Shown piece after piece: positions 47,391 to 58,661 of a stretch of DNA of 64,000 nt. The notes beneath the pieces are model-generated. The model was not told where the DNA came from. It ran no database searches and worked only from the letters and a program-made list of their open reading frames with translations. The position numbers and the translations under genes were made by a program. The first letter of the stretch is position 1, and each line of letters starts with the position of its first letter. The DNA comes from Morella rubra. Its lineage: Eukaryota > Streptophyta > Magnoliopsida > Fagales > Myricaceae. The stretch covers positions 7,535,889 to 7,599,888 of the forward strand of contig CM025856.1 of NCBI GenBank assembly GCA_003952965.2, written 5' to 3'.

Positions 47391-47784
47391 CTAATCTGAA
47401 TCGCAAAGAAGAGTTGGCAGGTCCAGATCTTATCCGAGGGCGTCACGAACAAACTCCAACTGCTCCTCATATTATCCACCCATTTGATCAGTGTCCGAAG
47501 CTATATTGGAATGGTATGGAGAGACTGGTACAACTGGGACACGTGTTCTCTCACAGAAATTAGTTCCATCTACATAGCATTCAGCTCCTCCCACAAAGCT
47601 CTCTCCATTAGAGCAAAATTATTCTCCAGATTGGTCAAGCGGGTGTGAACTCCATGCACAACGTATGCATCGGCTCCACTATCACTCGAATACTCTCCCT
47701 CAGCTTCACTACTAAAGCGTCTGCCCAAGCTGGTCGCTCTATCTGTGCCCCGACATTGGTGATACTTTTCCTAGAGTGATCCAT
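47391..47784 (-). pseudogene. Small coiled-coil protein gene of the CACTA family, broken
   Basis: Minus-strand ATG 47784 gives MDHSRKSITNVGAQIERP. After a frame change the sequence continues SSEAEGEYSSDSGAD and a coiled-coil stretch RLTNLENNFALMERALWEEL, and ends near EEQLEFVRDALG. Its end matches the minus-strand fragment at 53563-53666, and the coiled-coil part resembles the tail of the 37418-38650 gene. It may be the C-terminal half of another PF20167-like gene. Stops show it is dead. Confidence 0.5.
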
Positions 47785-47899
47785 GGTCAACCTAGCAAAA
47801 ATTGTTTGAACGTAAGCATATCCCGTTCGCACGTAATTCAGACAGCAACGTTTCCATTTAGAAGGCCCTCGAACATGGTGCAACACGTCCGGACGTCCA

Positions 47900-48846
47900 T
47901 ATTCAAGAGTTTGAATGGTACTTTGATGAATACAAAGAAAATAGCTTTATTATCCAACAAAAAAAATAAAATTAAAAAGCAAAGTCACGAAGAAGGTTTT
48001 ACCTGAAGTTGTTGAGAGATCTCAAAACAAATCTCTAAATAGTGAAAATGTTTTGGGGGCAAATTTTGATTGAAGAGATAGTAAAAGTGTGATTTTGACA
48101 AGTCTAGTAGGGTTTATGTGACAAGTTAGGCGTCCGCACGGATTCCTTAGGTTTTTGGACGGTTTTTAACTGTTAGATTCACACGTGGCCCAATCAAATT
48201 CAACGTCATTAAATATGGCAGATTCGAAAATCTTCTAGAACTTACATCCGTCTGGATGGTTTGTGTAGGTTGGGATGATTTCGACTTGACGTGAGTGAAG
48301 TTTTGCAAAGTGGAACCACACGATTCGCCGAAGAAGCATTCATACCTGTGCGAACATGTTTATCACGTCTAGACGGGTTTATTTTTCGTTGTTGAAATGC
48401 TCGTGTATATATTCAGACGGTATTGAGTGTTTCATGACAATTTTTAATTTATAACTATGTGCTAATGATCATTATTGGTTAGGTAAAGTCTGTTTGGACA
48501 TTTTCAAAATAACGTCCGGATGGACTTGAAAAATTTGTGACATTCTAATCATCACTCAGTTACAACAATTTGGATTTTGTCACCTAGATAAGCATCGAAC
48601 GGTTTTTTATGGGTCTAGACGGCTATTAAGTATTTGTGTCGATTAGTATCGTCACTCATTTGTGACATGGTGTATTTCATTACAACACAAATCCGCCGAA
48701 TGGTTTTAGGACCTGTCCGGACGGATTTGGCGTTCCTGGATGATTTTGGGTGACGAAATTAATGTTTTGTTAGGGAAAACTCGCTTTAGGTGACAAAATT
48801 TGGTTTGACAATAAAAATTTGTCACCTAATCTCCTATTTCTTGTAG
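47900..48846. other. CACTA subterminal region and terminus
   Basis: Many palindrome-type motifs, including GTCCGGACGG near 48,715. It ends at 48,838-48,846 with CTATTTCTTGTAGTTG, close to the CACTA-type right end seen at 61,177, preceded by TTGTCACCTAA. No gene. Confidence 0.55.
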
Positions 48847-49390
48847 TTGTTCAATACTTTTCTTAAACAAAATCGCCTAATGATGATCTCTTTTGACTTG
48901 TTTTTCAACTAGAGTTCTTCACTAAGGTTTGATTTCAATTTTCTACTTAGGATTTTCTTGTTTTTGTAGTAATGGAACTATATTTGGTTAATATTTTGGG
49001 TGTTGCTTGAACTCTTATGCATGAAGAGAAAATTTTTGTGGTTTGCAATTTCTTCCAATTATCAAGGTGAAATTCATTGCACATATGTACATTTCATTCC
49101 TCGTCCTTTGATTCTAAAATGTTAATCCATGATTGTCCTTTGAACAATCCTTTTTTATTTTGATGATAACAAACTCTTTTATTCGCTTTGAAAATTTTCA
49201 GTACTTAATCTTGTCTATCCACTTCTCTAAAAATGATTTCCCGAAAGGATTGAAATTCTCTCTCTAAATGTTTCTCAATATTCTATAACACCGTTGCATA
49301 AGCTAAAATATCCATAGTGTTCCCTGTAAGTGTTTGAAAATGATTAGGAGTGAAATTGGCACTTTCAAGTTGCAAAAAAATATCTCCAGC
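48847..49390. other. Unassigned sequence
   Basis: AT-rich, no coding signature and no match I recognised elsewhere in the window. Confidence 0.3.
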
Positions 49391-49715
49391 ATTGATGATG
49401 TCGACACATATGAAGATAGTGTCGACACATGCCACTGACACCCGAGAGCTATATTGATGGTGTCGACACGTAGACAGATAGGTGTCGCACATGCTACTGA
49501 CGCCTGAGAACTGCTATGATGGTGTCAACACATGTCATTGGCAATCGAGAGCAATTTTGATGGTGTCAACACATATAAAGATGGCGTCGACAAATGCCAA
49601 TTGCAACCGAGAGCAGTTTTGATGGTGTCGACACATGGTAAGATGGTGTCAACACATGCCACAACACTCGAGAGCAGAATGCCAAACAAGGATGATGGTG
49701 TTGACACATGCTACG
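49391..49715. repeat. Minisatellite with TGTCGACA motif
   Basis: About four to five imperfect units of roughly 60-66 bp. Each contains GATGGTGTCGACACAT once or twice and a CGAGAGCA segment. The 8-bp palindrome TGTCGACA recurs. No ORF runs through it with a recognisable product. Confidence 0.8.
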
Positions 49716-50112
49716 ATTTTGCAGATTTCACTAGAACACTCGCAACTCATCTTTTTGTTTTAAAAAGTCTAGGGCACCTCTCCAACGGTACAATAAAGTA
49801 TCTTGGGGACCACATAAGTCTAGAGGACTATAAATAGAACAAGATGAAAAAGAAAAGACAAAAACTTGCATCAACATTTTATGACCTAGCCTCCCAAGAT
49901 AGAGAAAGAGCTTGAAGAGAAAAGAACACAAATCCCAAGAAAGCGACTGCTGCCACCTACATAGACTAAAGCTTTCATTCTCTGACCTTGTGTTCTTACT
50001 CATTATTGTGCTTTGCAATTGTACATCTAACTTAAAGAGTCATTTTTATTACTTCATTTATCTATTCATTGTAAAACACTAGAGCGTGGGGATACAATAG
50101 AGCCTTGTAATT
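49716..50112. other. Unassigned sequence before repeat R
   Basis: No gene signature. The end (CATTGTAAAACACTAGAGCGTG near 50,070) looks like plant LTR edge sequence, so it may belong with repeat R. Confidence 0.3.
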
Positions 50113-50875
50113 AATTCCAAGGATTAAGGCAATCCAAAAGGAGGGTGAATTGGATTTCCAATATTTTTAGATTTTAACACTCAAAATCGTGTTTGCAAAG
50201 TAAAGGATAATTTAGCAAGCGTATTAAGCAAATATTGATAAAACAAGAAAATAAGTGTTAAATGTAAAGAGTAAGGCTAGAGAAGCAAACACGAGATTTT
50301 TAGGTGGTTCGCAAACCCGCCTACATCCACCCCTCAAGCTTTTTTACCAAGCCTTGAGGTTTTTCCACTATCTTCCAAATAGTGTACACTCTAGCTTCGG
50401 GTTCTAGAGAAACTTACAAGTGTTTTTCCAAGTTCAACACTTATAACCTAACCGAGCTTGAGATATGCCCTCTCTAAGCTCCTTCTTTAGTGAACAACCC
50501 TCACTAAAGGAATCACCTTTTATGAATACAAATATACAAGTATTTAATTCTCTCAAAGAGTGGATAAGAAAATGGAAAGCACTATCTCTTTTACTTCACA
50601 CAATGACAAGGATACAAAAGTGTAATTTATGTGAATGATATGAGAAATTAGAATAAGAAGGTTTTTGATTTTCACAAACTATAAAAATGATATATGGTCG
50701 TTCCCTTACTTTTATGAGATCTTCGGATGGTCCTTGTATAGGCCACATATCATTAAACTAGTCGTTTCTAGCTATTGGGAGTCGATTTGACAATTTTACC
50801 ATAGTACCGGTCGACCGCTATCAAGAACCGATCGACTGCTACAACTAGCCATTTCCCAACGGTCATAAAAGGACT
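50113..50875 (+). repeat. Repeat R, copy 2
   Basis: Starts TTCCAAGGATTAAGGCAATCC and follows copy 1 block by block to about 50,875, where sequence shared with 62,480 resumes. That gives a sharp right boundary. Confidence 0.65.
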
Positions 50876-51165
50876 TCTGTTTGTCCTTTTGCTTTCTTGA
50901 ATCTCTATTTTTCTTTTTTTGGTTCGACTCAATATTACATTACAGGTTTAATTAGTTCTTCTTGCTGCAGCACATCGCACTGGCGATAAATCAACATCAC
51001 AAGTCATCGTATCTTCAATGCGTTAAGATATAATCGTACGGCTTCCTAGTGACACAAAAAGTCTATGAAAATCAAATAATTCAAACTAATACAATGGGTA
51101 GTGCATCAGTGCGTGTCAAATTTTAATGGATAAGTTTTCAGGAAGAACGTTGTGACAAAACCTTC
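50876..51165 (+). repeat. Host-type segment duplicated at 62,480-62,730
   Basis: Shared blocks include ATAAATCAACATCACAAG, TGCGTTAAGAT and AATAATTCAAACT, in the same order and orientation. Non-coding. It shows that these two loci descend from one ancestral sequence. Confidence 0.65.
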
Positions 51166-51700
51166 GAGCGGGATATATATATATATCTGGTCTATATTTC
51201 TCGCACTGCATGATTACAGAATTGACTAATGGGAATTAATATAAAGACTTATATATAACGTTAACGGATACTAAGGAAATCTCACTTATAAAGCAAACCA
51301 GAATAAGCCGCCAATAACTTGTATCTGGACAATCTTCGTTGTAAGAGTTCGGTAACCAAGAATGATTTGGTTCAATTGAATCTGTGAATTCCTATTGACA
51401 GCACAAGAAAATTTACTTTCTTTTTGGGTAAGGAACGGAATTTATTGCACCCAAAACTTTACGCTAGATTCGGACCGACTTAGTCTGACTCACACACTCA
51501 TTAAATTAGGAATGCATGAGTGACCATTATAAATACCAAAAAAAAACTTTTGTTAATTTGTATCACAGATTGAACATTATAAGAAAACATGAGTTTGCAT
51601 TTCCTACTTTCAACTCTATTTCTTTTTACCTTTATTTTATTTATCATATCCGTCCGAATGTTAAACAAATAAAAAACTATTTAATTTCAACATTAAAATG
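51166..51700. other. Unassigned sequence
   Basis: AT-rich, no gene signature. Confidence 0.3.
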
Positions 51701-52473
51701 TTTGGACTAAATCAAAACGACAACGTATCCCCGTAGGGATGCTACATACGTCCGAACATGAATTAAAAGACGTCTGAACGCACAAAAGATAATCAAACTT
51801 TTTAAATTTAATGAAATCACGTCCGGACGACTATCACATAGCGTCCGGACAAATCCAAAACAACAACGTATGCCTCCGAATGGCATTGACAAGTGTTTGA
51901 ACGCCAAAGAAACCATCCGGATGTCAAAATAAAGTGTACGGACACTGAGGGGAGGACCGCCAGTTAACTCAGCATGGCAGCGTCCTTCCACCTCCACACA
52001 TGCCCAAAACACAACCAAAACACAAACTAACATACTTAAAATAATGCTAACACTTAACATAATCAATTTCAACATAAAAGTCAATCAAAAAACACAATGT
52101 ACTATGCAAAAAATGGAATTGAATTCTATACATAAAACTATAAAAAAAAAATCAAATTTTTACTGTTAAAATCATGTTAAAAGTAAGCAAAACATACCTA
52201 ACGTGATTAGATCCTCGAAAGAGTGATATTACACCAAGATTTTAGAAGAAAATAATTGAGATTTCAGACATTTTTGTGAGAAATGACGTGGTAGTTTTGA
52301 AAATGTCAAACTGTTCGACTTTTCAGAACTTGTCAATAGCGTTTGGACTTTTAGCAAAGCCTCCAAACGGAATTTTGTACACGTGGCCCAATCAACGCAA
52401 TGAGTATTAAATGCCAAAATTTAAACCGTTTAAAACGGTTCGGCACAATAAGTAGTTCGGACGGAGAATGATT
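51701..52473. other. CACTA subterminal-type spacer
   Basis: Holds exact CGTCCGGACG (51820-51829), GCGTCCGGAC (51,840-51,849) and many variants. The block ACGTGGCCCAATCAA near 52,381 recurs near 48,184 and, varied, near 46,440. No gene; ORF 51707-52084 (minus) is spacer. Confidence 0.55.
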
Positions 52474-52915
52474 CTCTTGTTTCCTTTTGGTGAGGTTTGT
52501 TCATCAAAAGAAGGAGTTTAGAGATGTTTATTCTCAAACTCGTTCTTGAGGCTTGAAGAGGTTTTCTCAAGCTCAAGTGTAAGGAAGGCTCTCCCTTGGT
52601 TGAAGGGAGCATAGTGGAAAAACCTCAAGGCTCGGTAAAGGAGCTTGAGGGGTCGATGTAGGCGGGTTTGCCGAACCACCTAAAAATCTTGTGTTTGCTT
52701 CTCTTCCCTTATCTCATTACATTGTGCTATTAGTTTCCTACTTCTAAGTTTTATTTCTCTATCTAAGTTGCAATATATATTTTTGTGTTCAATCTTTTAT
52801 TGCAATCACTTCTCTTTGTGAGACTTATAGCTAGCAAACACTTTCTAAAGGGTGAGTTTCGAAAAGGTTGAAACCCAATTCACCCCCTCTTGGGTTGCCT
52901 TAATCTTAGGATTTA
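52474..52915 (-). repeat. Repeat R, copy 3 (inverted, partial)
   Basis: Reverse complement of the first about 440 bp of repeat R, ending with the complement of GGCAACCCAAGAGGGGG near 52,880-52,900. It interrupts CACTA-type spacer. Confidence 0.7.
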
Positions 52916-53562
52916 CACTGACGTCTGAACGGTATGATACCGTTCGGACTGAAACAATGTTTTCAACTGGCGGGTAACGTAAACACGTGTAAACCATGCG
53001 TTGGTTACAATAGTGTCCGGACTGTGTATTACGGTCCGGATGGGTACAACTATTTTCGATATCATATAACATAAACACGTGTAAGCCATGCGACTGTTAC
53101 AATAGCGTCTGGATGTATTACTCAACCATTCCAACCGCGTCATTTCATCATTCAAGTCCAGACTCTACCTCTCTATGTTTGAACTCTGGTAGTGGAGTCT
53201 GGACGTTATGTTTGTCGTCCAAACCCCTAACAGATTTATTTAAAATTTCCTTTGTTTTGTTGTTAAATTCACTAAATTTAACTTCCTTCACTTAAATTAA
53301 TTTACTAATCACCTATTTAATTGTAATTACAAGCTAATTACACTAATCGTTCCGTTAACATAGCACTCGTACTAACACCCGTTTGATCGTACTAATTGTC
53401 TGTTTAAATTGTAATAAATTTAATCAAGTTAAAGAACATAAATAATATAAAATATAAAAAATAATCCAATACATAACGAAAAACACAATCATAATGTCTA
53501 GTACAAACCAGAGACGATCCTTCAAACGTAAATAAATAATAGTGTAAAGCATAAACAGAAGA
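52916..53562. other. CACTA spacer and tail region
   Basis: GTCCGGAC motifs near 53,020-53,040. From 53,265 to 53,440 the sequence parallels 47,095-47,220 (AGCACTCGT followed by TTGATCGTACTAAT-like blocks). No gene. Confidence 0.45.
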
Positions 53563-53666
53563 CTACTCCAAATCACGAGCTGGCTCGTCCAGATCTTGTT
53601 CGAGGGCATCACGAACATGCGCCAAATGCTCCTCCATATTATCCACCCCTCTGACGAGTGTTTGCG
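53563..53666 (-). pseudogene. 3' end of a CACTA coiled-coil protein gene, cut by the gap
   Basis: The minus strand reads GVDNMEEHLAHVRDALEQDL and ends with TAG at 53563-53565. It matches the last part of the gene at 47391-47784. The rest lies in the N run, so whether this copy is intact cannot be told. Confidence 0.5.
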
Positions 53667-54666
53667 NNNNNNNNNNNNNNNNNNNNNNNNNNNNNNNNNN
53701 NNNNNNNNNNNNNNNNNNNNNNNNNNNNNNNNNNNNNNNNNNNNNNNNNNNNNNNNNNNNNNNNNNNNNNNNNNNNNNNNNNNNNNNNNNNNNNNNNNNN
53801 NNNNNNNNNNNNNNNNNNNNNNNNNNNNNNNNNNNNNNNNNNNNNNNNNNNNNNNNNNNNNNNNNNNNNNNNNNNNNNNNNNNNNNNNNNNNNNNNNNNN
53901 NNNNNNNNNNNNNNNNNNNNNNNNNNNNNNNNNNNNNNNNNNNNNNNNNNNNNNNNNNNNNNNNNNNNNNNNNNNNNNNNNNNNNNNNNNNNNNNNNNNN
54001 NNNNNNNNNNNNNNNNNNNNNNNNNNNNNNNNNNNNNNNNNNNNNNNNNNNNNNNNNNNNNNNNNNNNNNNNNNNNNNNNNNNNNNNNNNNNNNNNNNNN
54101 NNNNNNNNNNNNNNNNNNNNNNNNNNNNNNNNNNNNNNNNNNNNNNNNNNNNNNNNNNNNNNNNNNNNNNNNNNNNNNNNNNNNNNNNNNNNNNNNNNNN
54201 NNNNNNNNNNNNNNNNNNNNNNNNNNNNNNNNNNNNNNNNNNNNNNNNNNNNNNNNNNNNNNNNNNNNNNNNNNNNNNNNNNNNNNNNNNNNNNNNNNNN
54301 NNNNNNNNNNNNNNNNNNNNNNNNNNNNNNNNNNNNNNNNNNNNNNNNNNNNNNNNNNNNNNNNNNNNNNNNNNNNNNNNNNNNNNNNNNNNNNNNNNNN
54401 NNNNNNNNNNNNNNNNNNNNNNNNNNNNNNNNNNNNNNNNNNNNNNNNNNNNNNNNNNNNNNNNNNNNNNNNNNNNNNNNNNNNNNNNNNNNNNNNNNNN
54501 NNNNNNNNNNNNNNNNNNNNNNNNNNNNNNNNNNNNNNNNNNNNNNNNNNNNNNNNNNNNNNNNNNNNNNNNNNNNNNNNNNNNNNNNNNNNNNNNNNNN
54601 NNNNNNNNNNNNNNNNNNNNNNNNNNNNNNNNNNNNNNNNNNNNNNNNNNNNNNNNNNNNNNNNNN
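53667..54666. other. Assembly gap, 1000 N
   Basis: Exactly 1000 unknown bases, a typical placeholder length, so the real distance is unknown. Confidence 0.99.
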
Positions 54667-55643
54667 AAATAATTTTTTAATCACCGTAAATATGTTATTA
54701 AGAAATGAAATACCATTATCACTTTATAAATAAATGAGATTGGAATGTTCGGACGTTCTAAACACCGTTCGTACGATCTGTCCATCTAAACGGCGATGTT
54801 TAGTGATTGGAAAATGGTGTCATATTTGTTGAAAAAGTATGTCCGCACGGTTTTAAGTACTGTGCGAACGGCCGTGTGATAAAATTACGTGGTTCAGTTG
54901 TATTTAAAATGGTGTCGTTGACATGTTCGAATAATTTGTTTTATTTTATTCATGACCGTTCGGACGGTTGGCTTTAAAGGCAGCGTCGTTTCTTTCCATT
55001 AAAACAGGGTCATTTGTTTAGCAAACGGATTCGTGTGGTTGTGGAGTTCTGTTCAGACGGAGACAAAATTCTTGCGGCAACTTTTGGTGCCAAAAATTTT
55101 CGTAAATGGTGTTCGGATGTTACTTTTACATGTCCGTATAGGTTTTACAGAGAATGAAAGTGTCGAAACCAAGAGAGTTATCATTCACTCGGTATACTCT
55201 CAAATCCTCTCCAATCGTCATTTTTTGAGTTTCTTATTGAGGAAGCATCTGTAGGCTGATAGAAGGAGGTTCAAGCATAGATTGAAGTAGTTTTGGGTGG
55301 ATTTGGAAGCATTGTGAGATTTGGAAGCATTTTGAGATACGGTATTTTATGATTCTTGTGTGTTTTGAGTGAAAATGTGTTGTTTTGGTTGTTGTTGGAT
55401 TGTTTAATGCTTTGGGTAGGTTAGAAACATGTTGGGTGTTGATTGGGTGCGAAATGGTGATGTAAAACATGTTATTTTGGGATTTAAATCGGTTTGTGGA
55501 GATATGGATTGTCGAAGGATTTCTTTTTTGACAATCGCAGTTTGGACGCTTATTGTAGCCGTCCGAACGGTTTTTTGGCAATTTAAACTGTTCAGACATT
55601 ACTCAGGGTGTGTGGACATAGCTTCATGAAATGGATGCGTTTT
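54667..55643. other. CACTA subterminal-type spacer
   Basis: Motifs such as GTTCGGACGGTTGG near 54,957 and GTCCGAACGG near 55,561. ORFs here are spacer. It is interrupted at 55,648 by the L1 LTR and resumes at 58,065. Confidence 0.5.
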
Positions 55644-56486
55644 GTGGTTGTCATACCCCGAGCTTCCAAACATCACATGCATATGTTTATGCTCTCTTGT
55701 TTGTGATTGTAGTGAGATTAGGGGATATTTAGTGACTAAGAGAGAGTATTTAGTACTTGAGATACTAAGTTCGAAACCTTGATTAGGACATGATTTAGTG
55801 AGAATTGGAGTTCACATGCAACTGAGTTATTGTTCAAGAGATTGAGGAGTACATTGGATCAATTTAAATTTTTAAGCTAGTGATTTTTGTCTCGAACCTT
55901 GTTTAGGACATGATTAAGTGAGAATTGGAGTTCACATGCAACTTGATTGTTCAGAACATTGAGGAGCACGTATTGGAGCAATTTAATTTTTTAAGCAGTA
56001 GGTTTTTGTCTCGAAAACCGAACCACATGATTTTTATTCTTTTAATATGTTGGGAGATTATCCACGAGTTTATGGTTTAAATTTGGAGACTTTTTATTTT
56101 TGGAAGCAAGTAGTTTGAGAAGAAGCAAGTAGGTCATTTGATAATTTTTTGAAGATTAGTGAAGCAAATTAGCATTAGCCATTATTAAAATTTCAGCTGC
56201 CTAGAGAGTGACACCTAGAGGGCTAGAAGCACGACAAATCAAAGCTAGAAGCACGACGAATCGATGCAAAAGCAGACACAAAAGGCTAGGACCTAGGAAG
56301 CTCGAGGTGTCGACCACCGGTGACCTAGGACGACTCACCAAGCTATAGGGAGAATTTCGGCCATAGCCTTCCATGCAGCTGCTGTAGGTTGCTAGGTGTC
56401 AAGAGGAGAGAAATGTAGCCTAGTGACTCACCAAAGCTAGCCTAGCTAGGCCGGACACGTGTCGGAATGCAACCGGCTTGTTTTCC

Positions 56487-56495
56487 TATAAATAG
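56487..56495 (+). promoter_or_regulatory. TATA box of LTR L1
   Basis: TATAAATAG, conserved at the same place in the minus-strand L1 copy (31486-31478). Confidence 0.7.
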
Positions 56496-57638
56496 GGTGG
56501 ATTTCGACCTTTGAAGAGTACACCATTCAATCTGAATTTTTGTGAGTTAAATCTTGAGAGAAAGAGTGAAGTGAAGTGGTAGAAAGAGGAGGAAAAAGTG
56601 AAGTTTAGCAAAGATCAAGCACGCTTAGAGGTAAAGTTTAGTTGGTTATCTTTGATTTCGATTCAAGTTTTTCAAGATGATTATTGTGAATCTCTTGTCT
56701 TTATTATTCTAGCATCTCTTGATGTTATTAGTTTTTCTATTCTTCCTATTGTTCTTCATGTTCTTCGTGTTCTTGACGAAGAACAAGCTCGTCCTTTCAA
56801 AAAAGTATCATTTTCAAAGTTCGATTCGTTTTCAAGTTGTTTTTCAACTTTGATCCTTTTCTTTTCAAAATTTCTTTTAAAAGTTGTTTTTCAAAGCTTG
56901 AACATATTTCTTTCCTTCTGATTTCAATACTTTTCATGTCAAAATTAGTATTTTCTACGTGGTGATTAAGCCGGTTTTTAACCGAGAAATCAAAGTGTTG
57001 TTTTTGCCTTCACAACACTTTCCTTTGAGAATGTTTTATAATGTTGTGATGATGGAAACGAGTTAAGGTGTTGCATATCATAAATGAGATGTATGGGCGT
57101 TGATATGAGACATGCATACTTAACTTGTACGTTGGAAAGGAATATTGTGATGTTCAAGTATGGTTAAGGTGTTGCATATCATGAATGATATGTATGGGCG
57201 TTGACATGAGACATGCATACTTAATAATATGTGAAGACGTGACAGTACTGTGCACAAGAGGATGTGTTCACTTGTTGTGACATTCTGGCCTCTCCGTCGT
57301 ACGGAAAGATCCTTTGTTAGGATAACTCACTTTGGGAGTTTGAGGCCGTATTGTACTCTGGGAGTACTGCTGCAAAGATACGGAAGGTTACTTGTAACCC
57401 GTCACTCTGGCCAAGTGATTCACTCTGGGAGTGAGAGTAGTGGTGATTGAAAATGGAAAAAGGAAAAGATCATTTTTGAGAAAACTGAGTCTTTTCATTT
57501 ACTTTCTTATTCTGTTGAGATTTTATTGTTGAACGGGTTTCTTCAATATCTTTTATTGTATCTGCTATTCTGTTGTACTAACCGCTGGCTTTACTGAGTC
57601 ATTTGGACTCACCGTTGTTTGTTAAATTTTTTTAGCAG

Positions 57639-57832
57639 ATGTCTGAGGTTTATTTAGGTGAGTTCACCAAAGCCATTCAACATGGCTTTATCACTCTGGA
57701 GCTGACTTTCCGTGTGTATGTCACACGTGACCTAGATGTCCTGATAGAGGGACGAGGACATAGTGGATCACTCTGCACTCTGATAATTACATCAACATCT
57801 CAGACTTGGATAACACTGATGACGAAGATTAG
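57639..57832 (+). pseudogene. LTR-internal short acidic-tail ORF, family L1 copy 3
   Basis: The ATG begins immediately after the acceptor AG. MSEVYLGEFTKAIQHGF leads to FRVYVTRDLDVLIEGRGH. A missing G near 57,762 shifts the frame, and in the other frame it ends ISDLDNTDDED, TAG 57830-57832. Without that one-base change it would be about 65 residues. No known domain. Confidence 0.6.
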
Positions 57833-57928
57833 AGATCTTTGTTTTATGTTTTCTTAGTTTTTTGCTGTAGTTTCTTTTTAGTATGTACATTATAGAAAGT
57901 GGGTCCTCTTTTGTAATACCTCGGTATT

Positions 57929-57934
57929 AATAAA
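57929..57934 (+). terminator. Polyadenylation signal of LTR L1
   Basis: AATAAA about 100 bp after the short ORF and 130 bp before the LTR end. Confidence 0.6.
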
Positions 57935-58285
57935 AGGTCCTTCGTGTGTTTTGCTTAGTATCTTGTTGCTTTGTCGATCTTCCCATAGGCCGTAACCTCA
58001 GCTTTATAGCTGTGTCCATTACTATAAGACAACGCTTGAGGTCTTCACGGTCCGGGCTATTACAGTGGTTGTGGTTGTGCAGACAATTGTTAATCCGTCT
58101 AAACGGTTTTGCTTGAAGTTTATTTAATATTTATTTTGTTTTGCATTTAGTATCCCTTAGACCCGTTTGGGAATGACTGCGTTTTAATTGCCAAACACGT
58201 GGTAATTCCTGAATTGTCCAAGTTGTGGATAGTTTGAGATTAGATTATCTATAATGTACGTAAATGTTCAGAAAATACATATGAT

Positions 58286-58545
58286 ATGTCCGATGTTGGA
58301 AAAGAGGATGATGAAAAGAGAAAGGACGTCGATCCCGAAAGCATACCAGGAGAACGAGTCAGTTTCTCTTTTTTGCTGATTTCTGCAATTTCAACATGAT
58401 TTCGTTGTGTAGGCATGGCGTCGATCCGCTTCTGCATGTCACTGATGACACTGAGACACGACGTCTTGATACATCTATATCGGACAGTGATGACGAGTCG
58501 TGCGATGATAGTGATAGCTCCGAAGAGTCCTACTCCGATTATTAA
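58286..58545 (+). pseudogene. C-terminal remnant of a TNP2-type gene, CACTA II
   Basis: The frame includes FADFCNFNMISLCRHGVDPL and an acidic end rich in Asp, Glu and Ser (SDSDDESCDDSDSSEES) before TAA 58543-58545. The corresponding part of CACTA I is near 43,770-43,930. Everything upstream in the transposase is deleted. Confidence 0.55.
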
Positions 58546-58661
58546 AGTGATTTTACAAATCTTTGTTGTTTATGTAATGTTTATTTCACACTCATATTTT
58601 ATTTCTCTGACAATAATAGAATTTCTCACTTGTTTTGCTTGTGCAGTCATAAGACGTCGTC

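Larger units (their letters stand above)
55649..58064 (+). mobile_element. Solo LTR, family L1 (2416 bp)
   Basis: Starts TGTCATACCCCGAGC, ends GGGCTATTACA, and is flanked by a perfect target duplication GTGGT (55644-55648 and 58065-58069). Same family as the 3' LTR of the Ty3 chromovirus. Landmarks: TATAAATAG (56487-56495), a leader of about 110 bp without ATG, donor TTAGAG|GTAAAG (exon end 56630), a 1008-bp intron, the dyad TGAGTC-ATTTG-GACTCA near 57,597, acceptor TTTTTTTAGCAG ending at 57638, a short ORF, and AATAAA at 57929-57934. Every signal for a spliced transcript lies within one LTR. Confidence 0.92.

Noticed and set aside
53563..54684. Very long ORFs (340-373 codons) on both strands
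   Set aside because: They consist almost wholly of translated N; only the few real codons at 53563-53666 were used.
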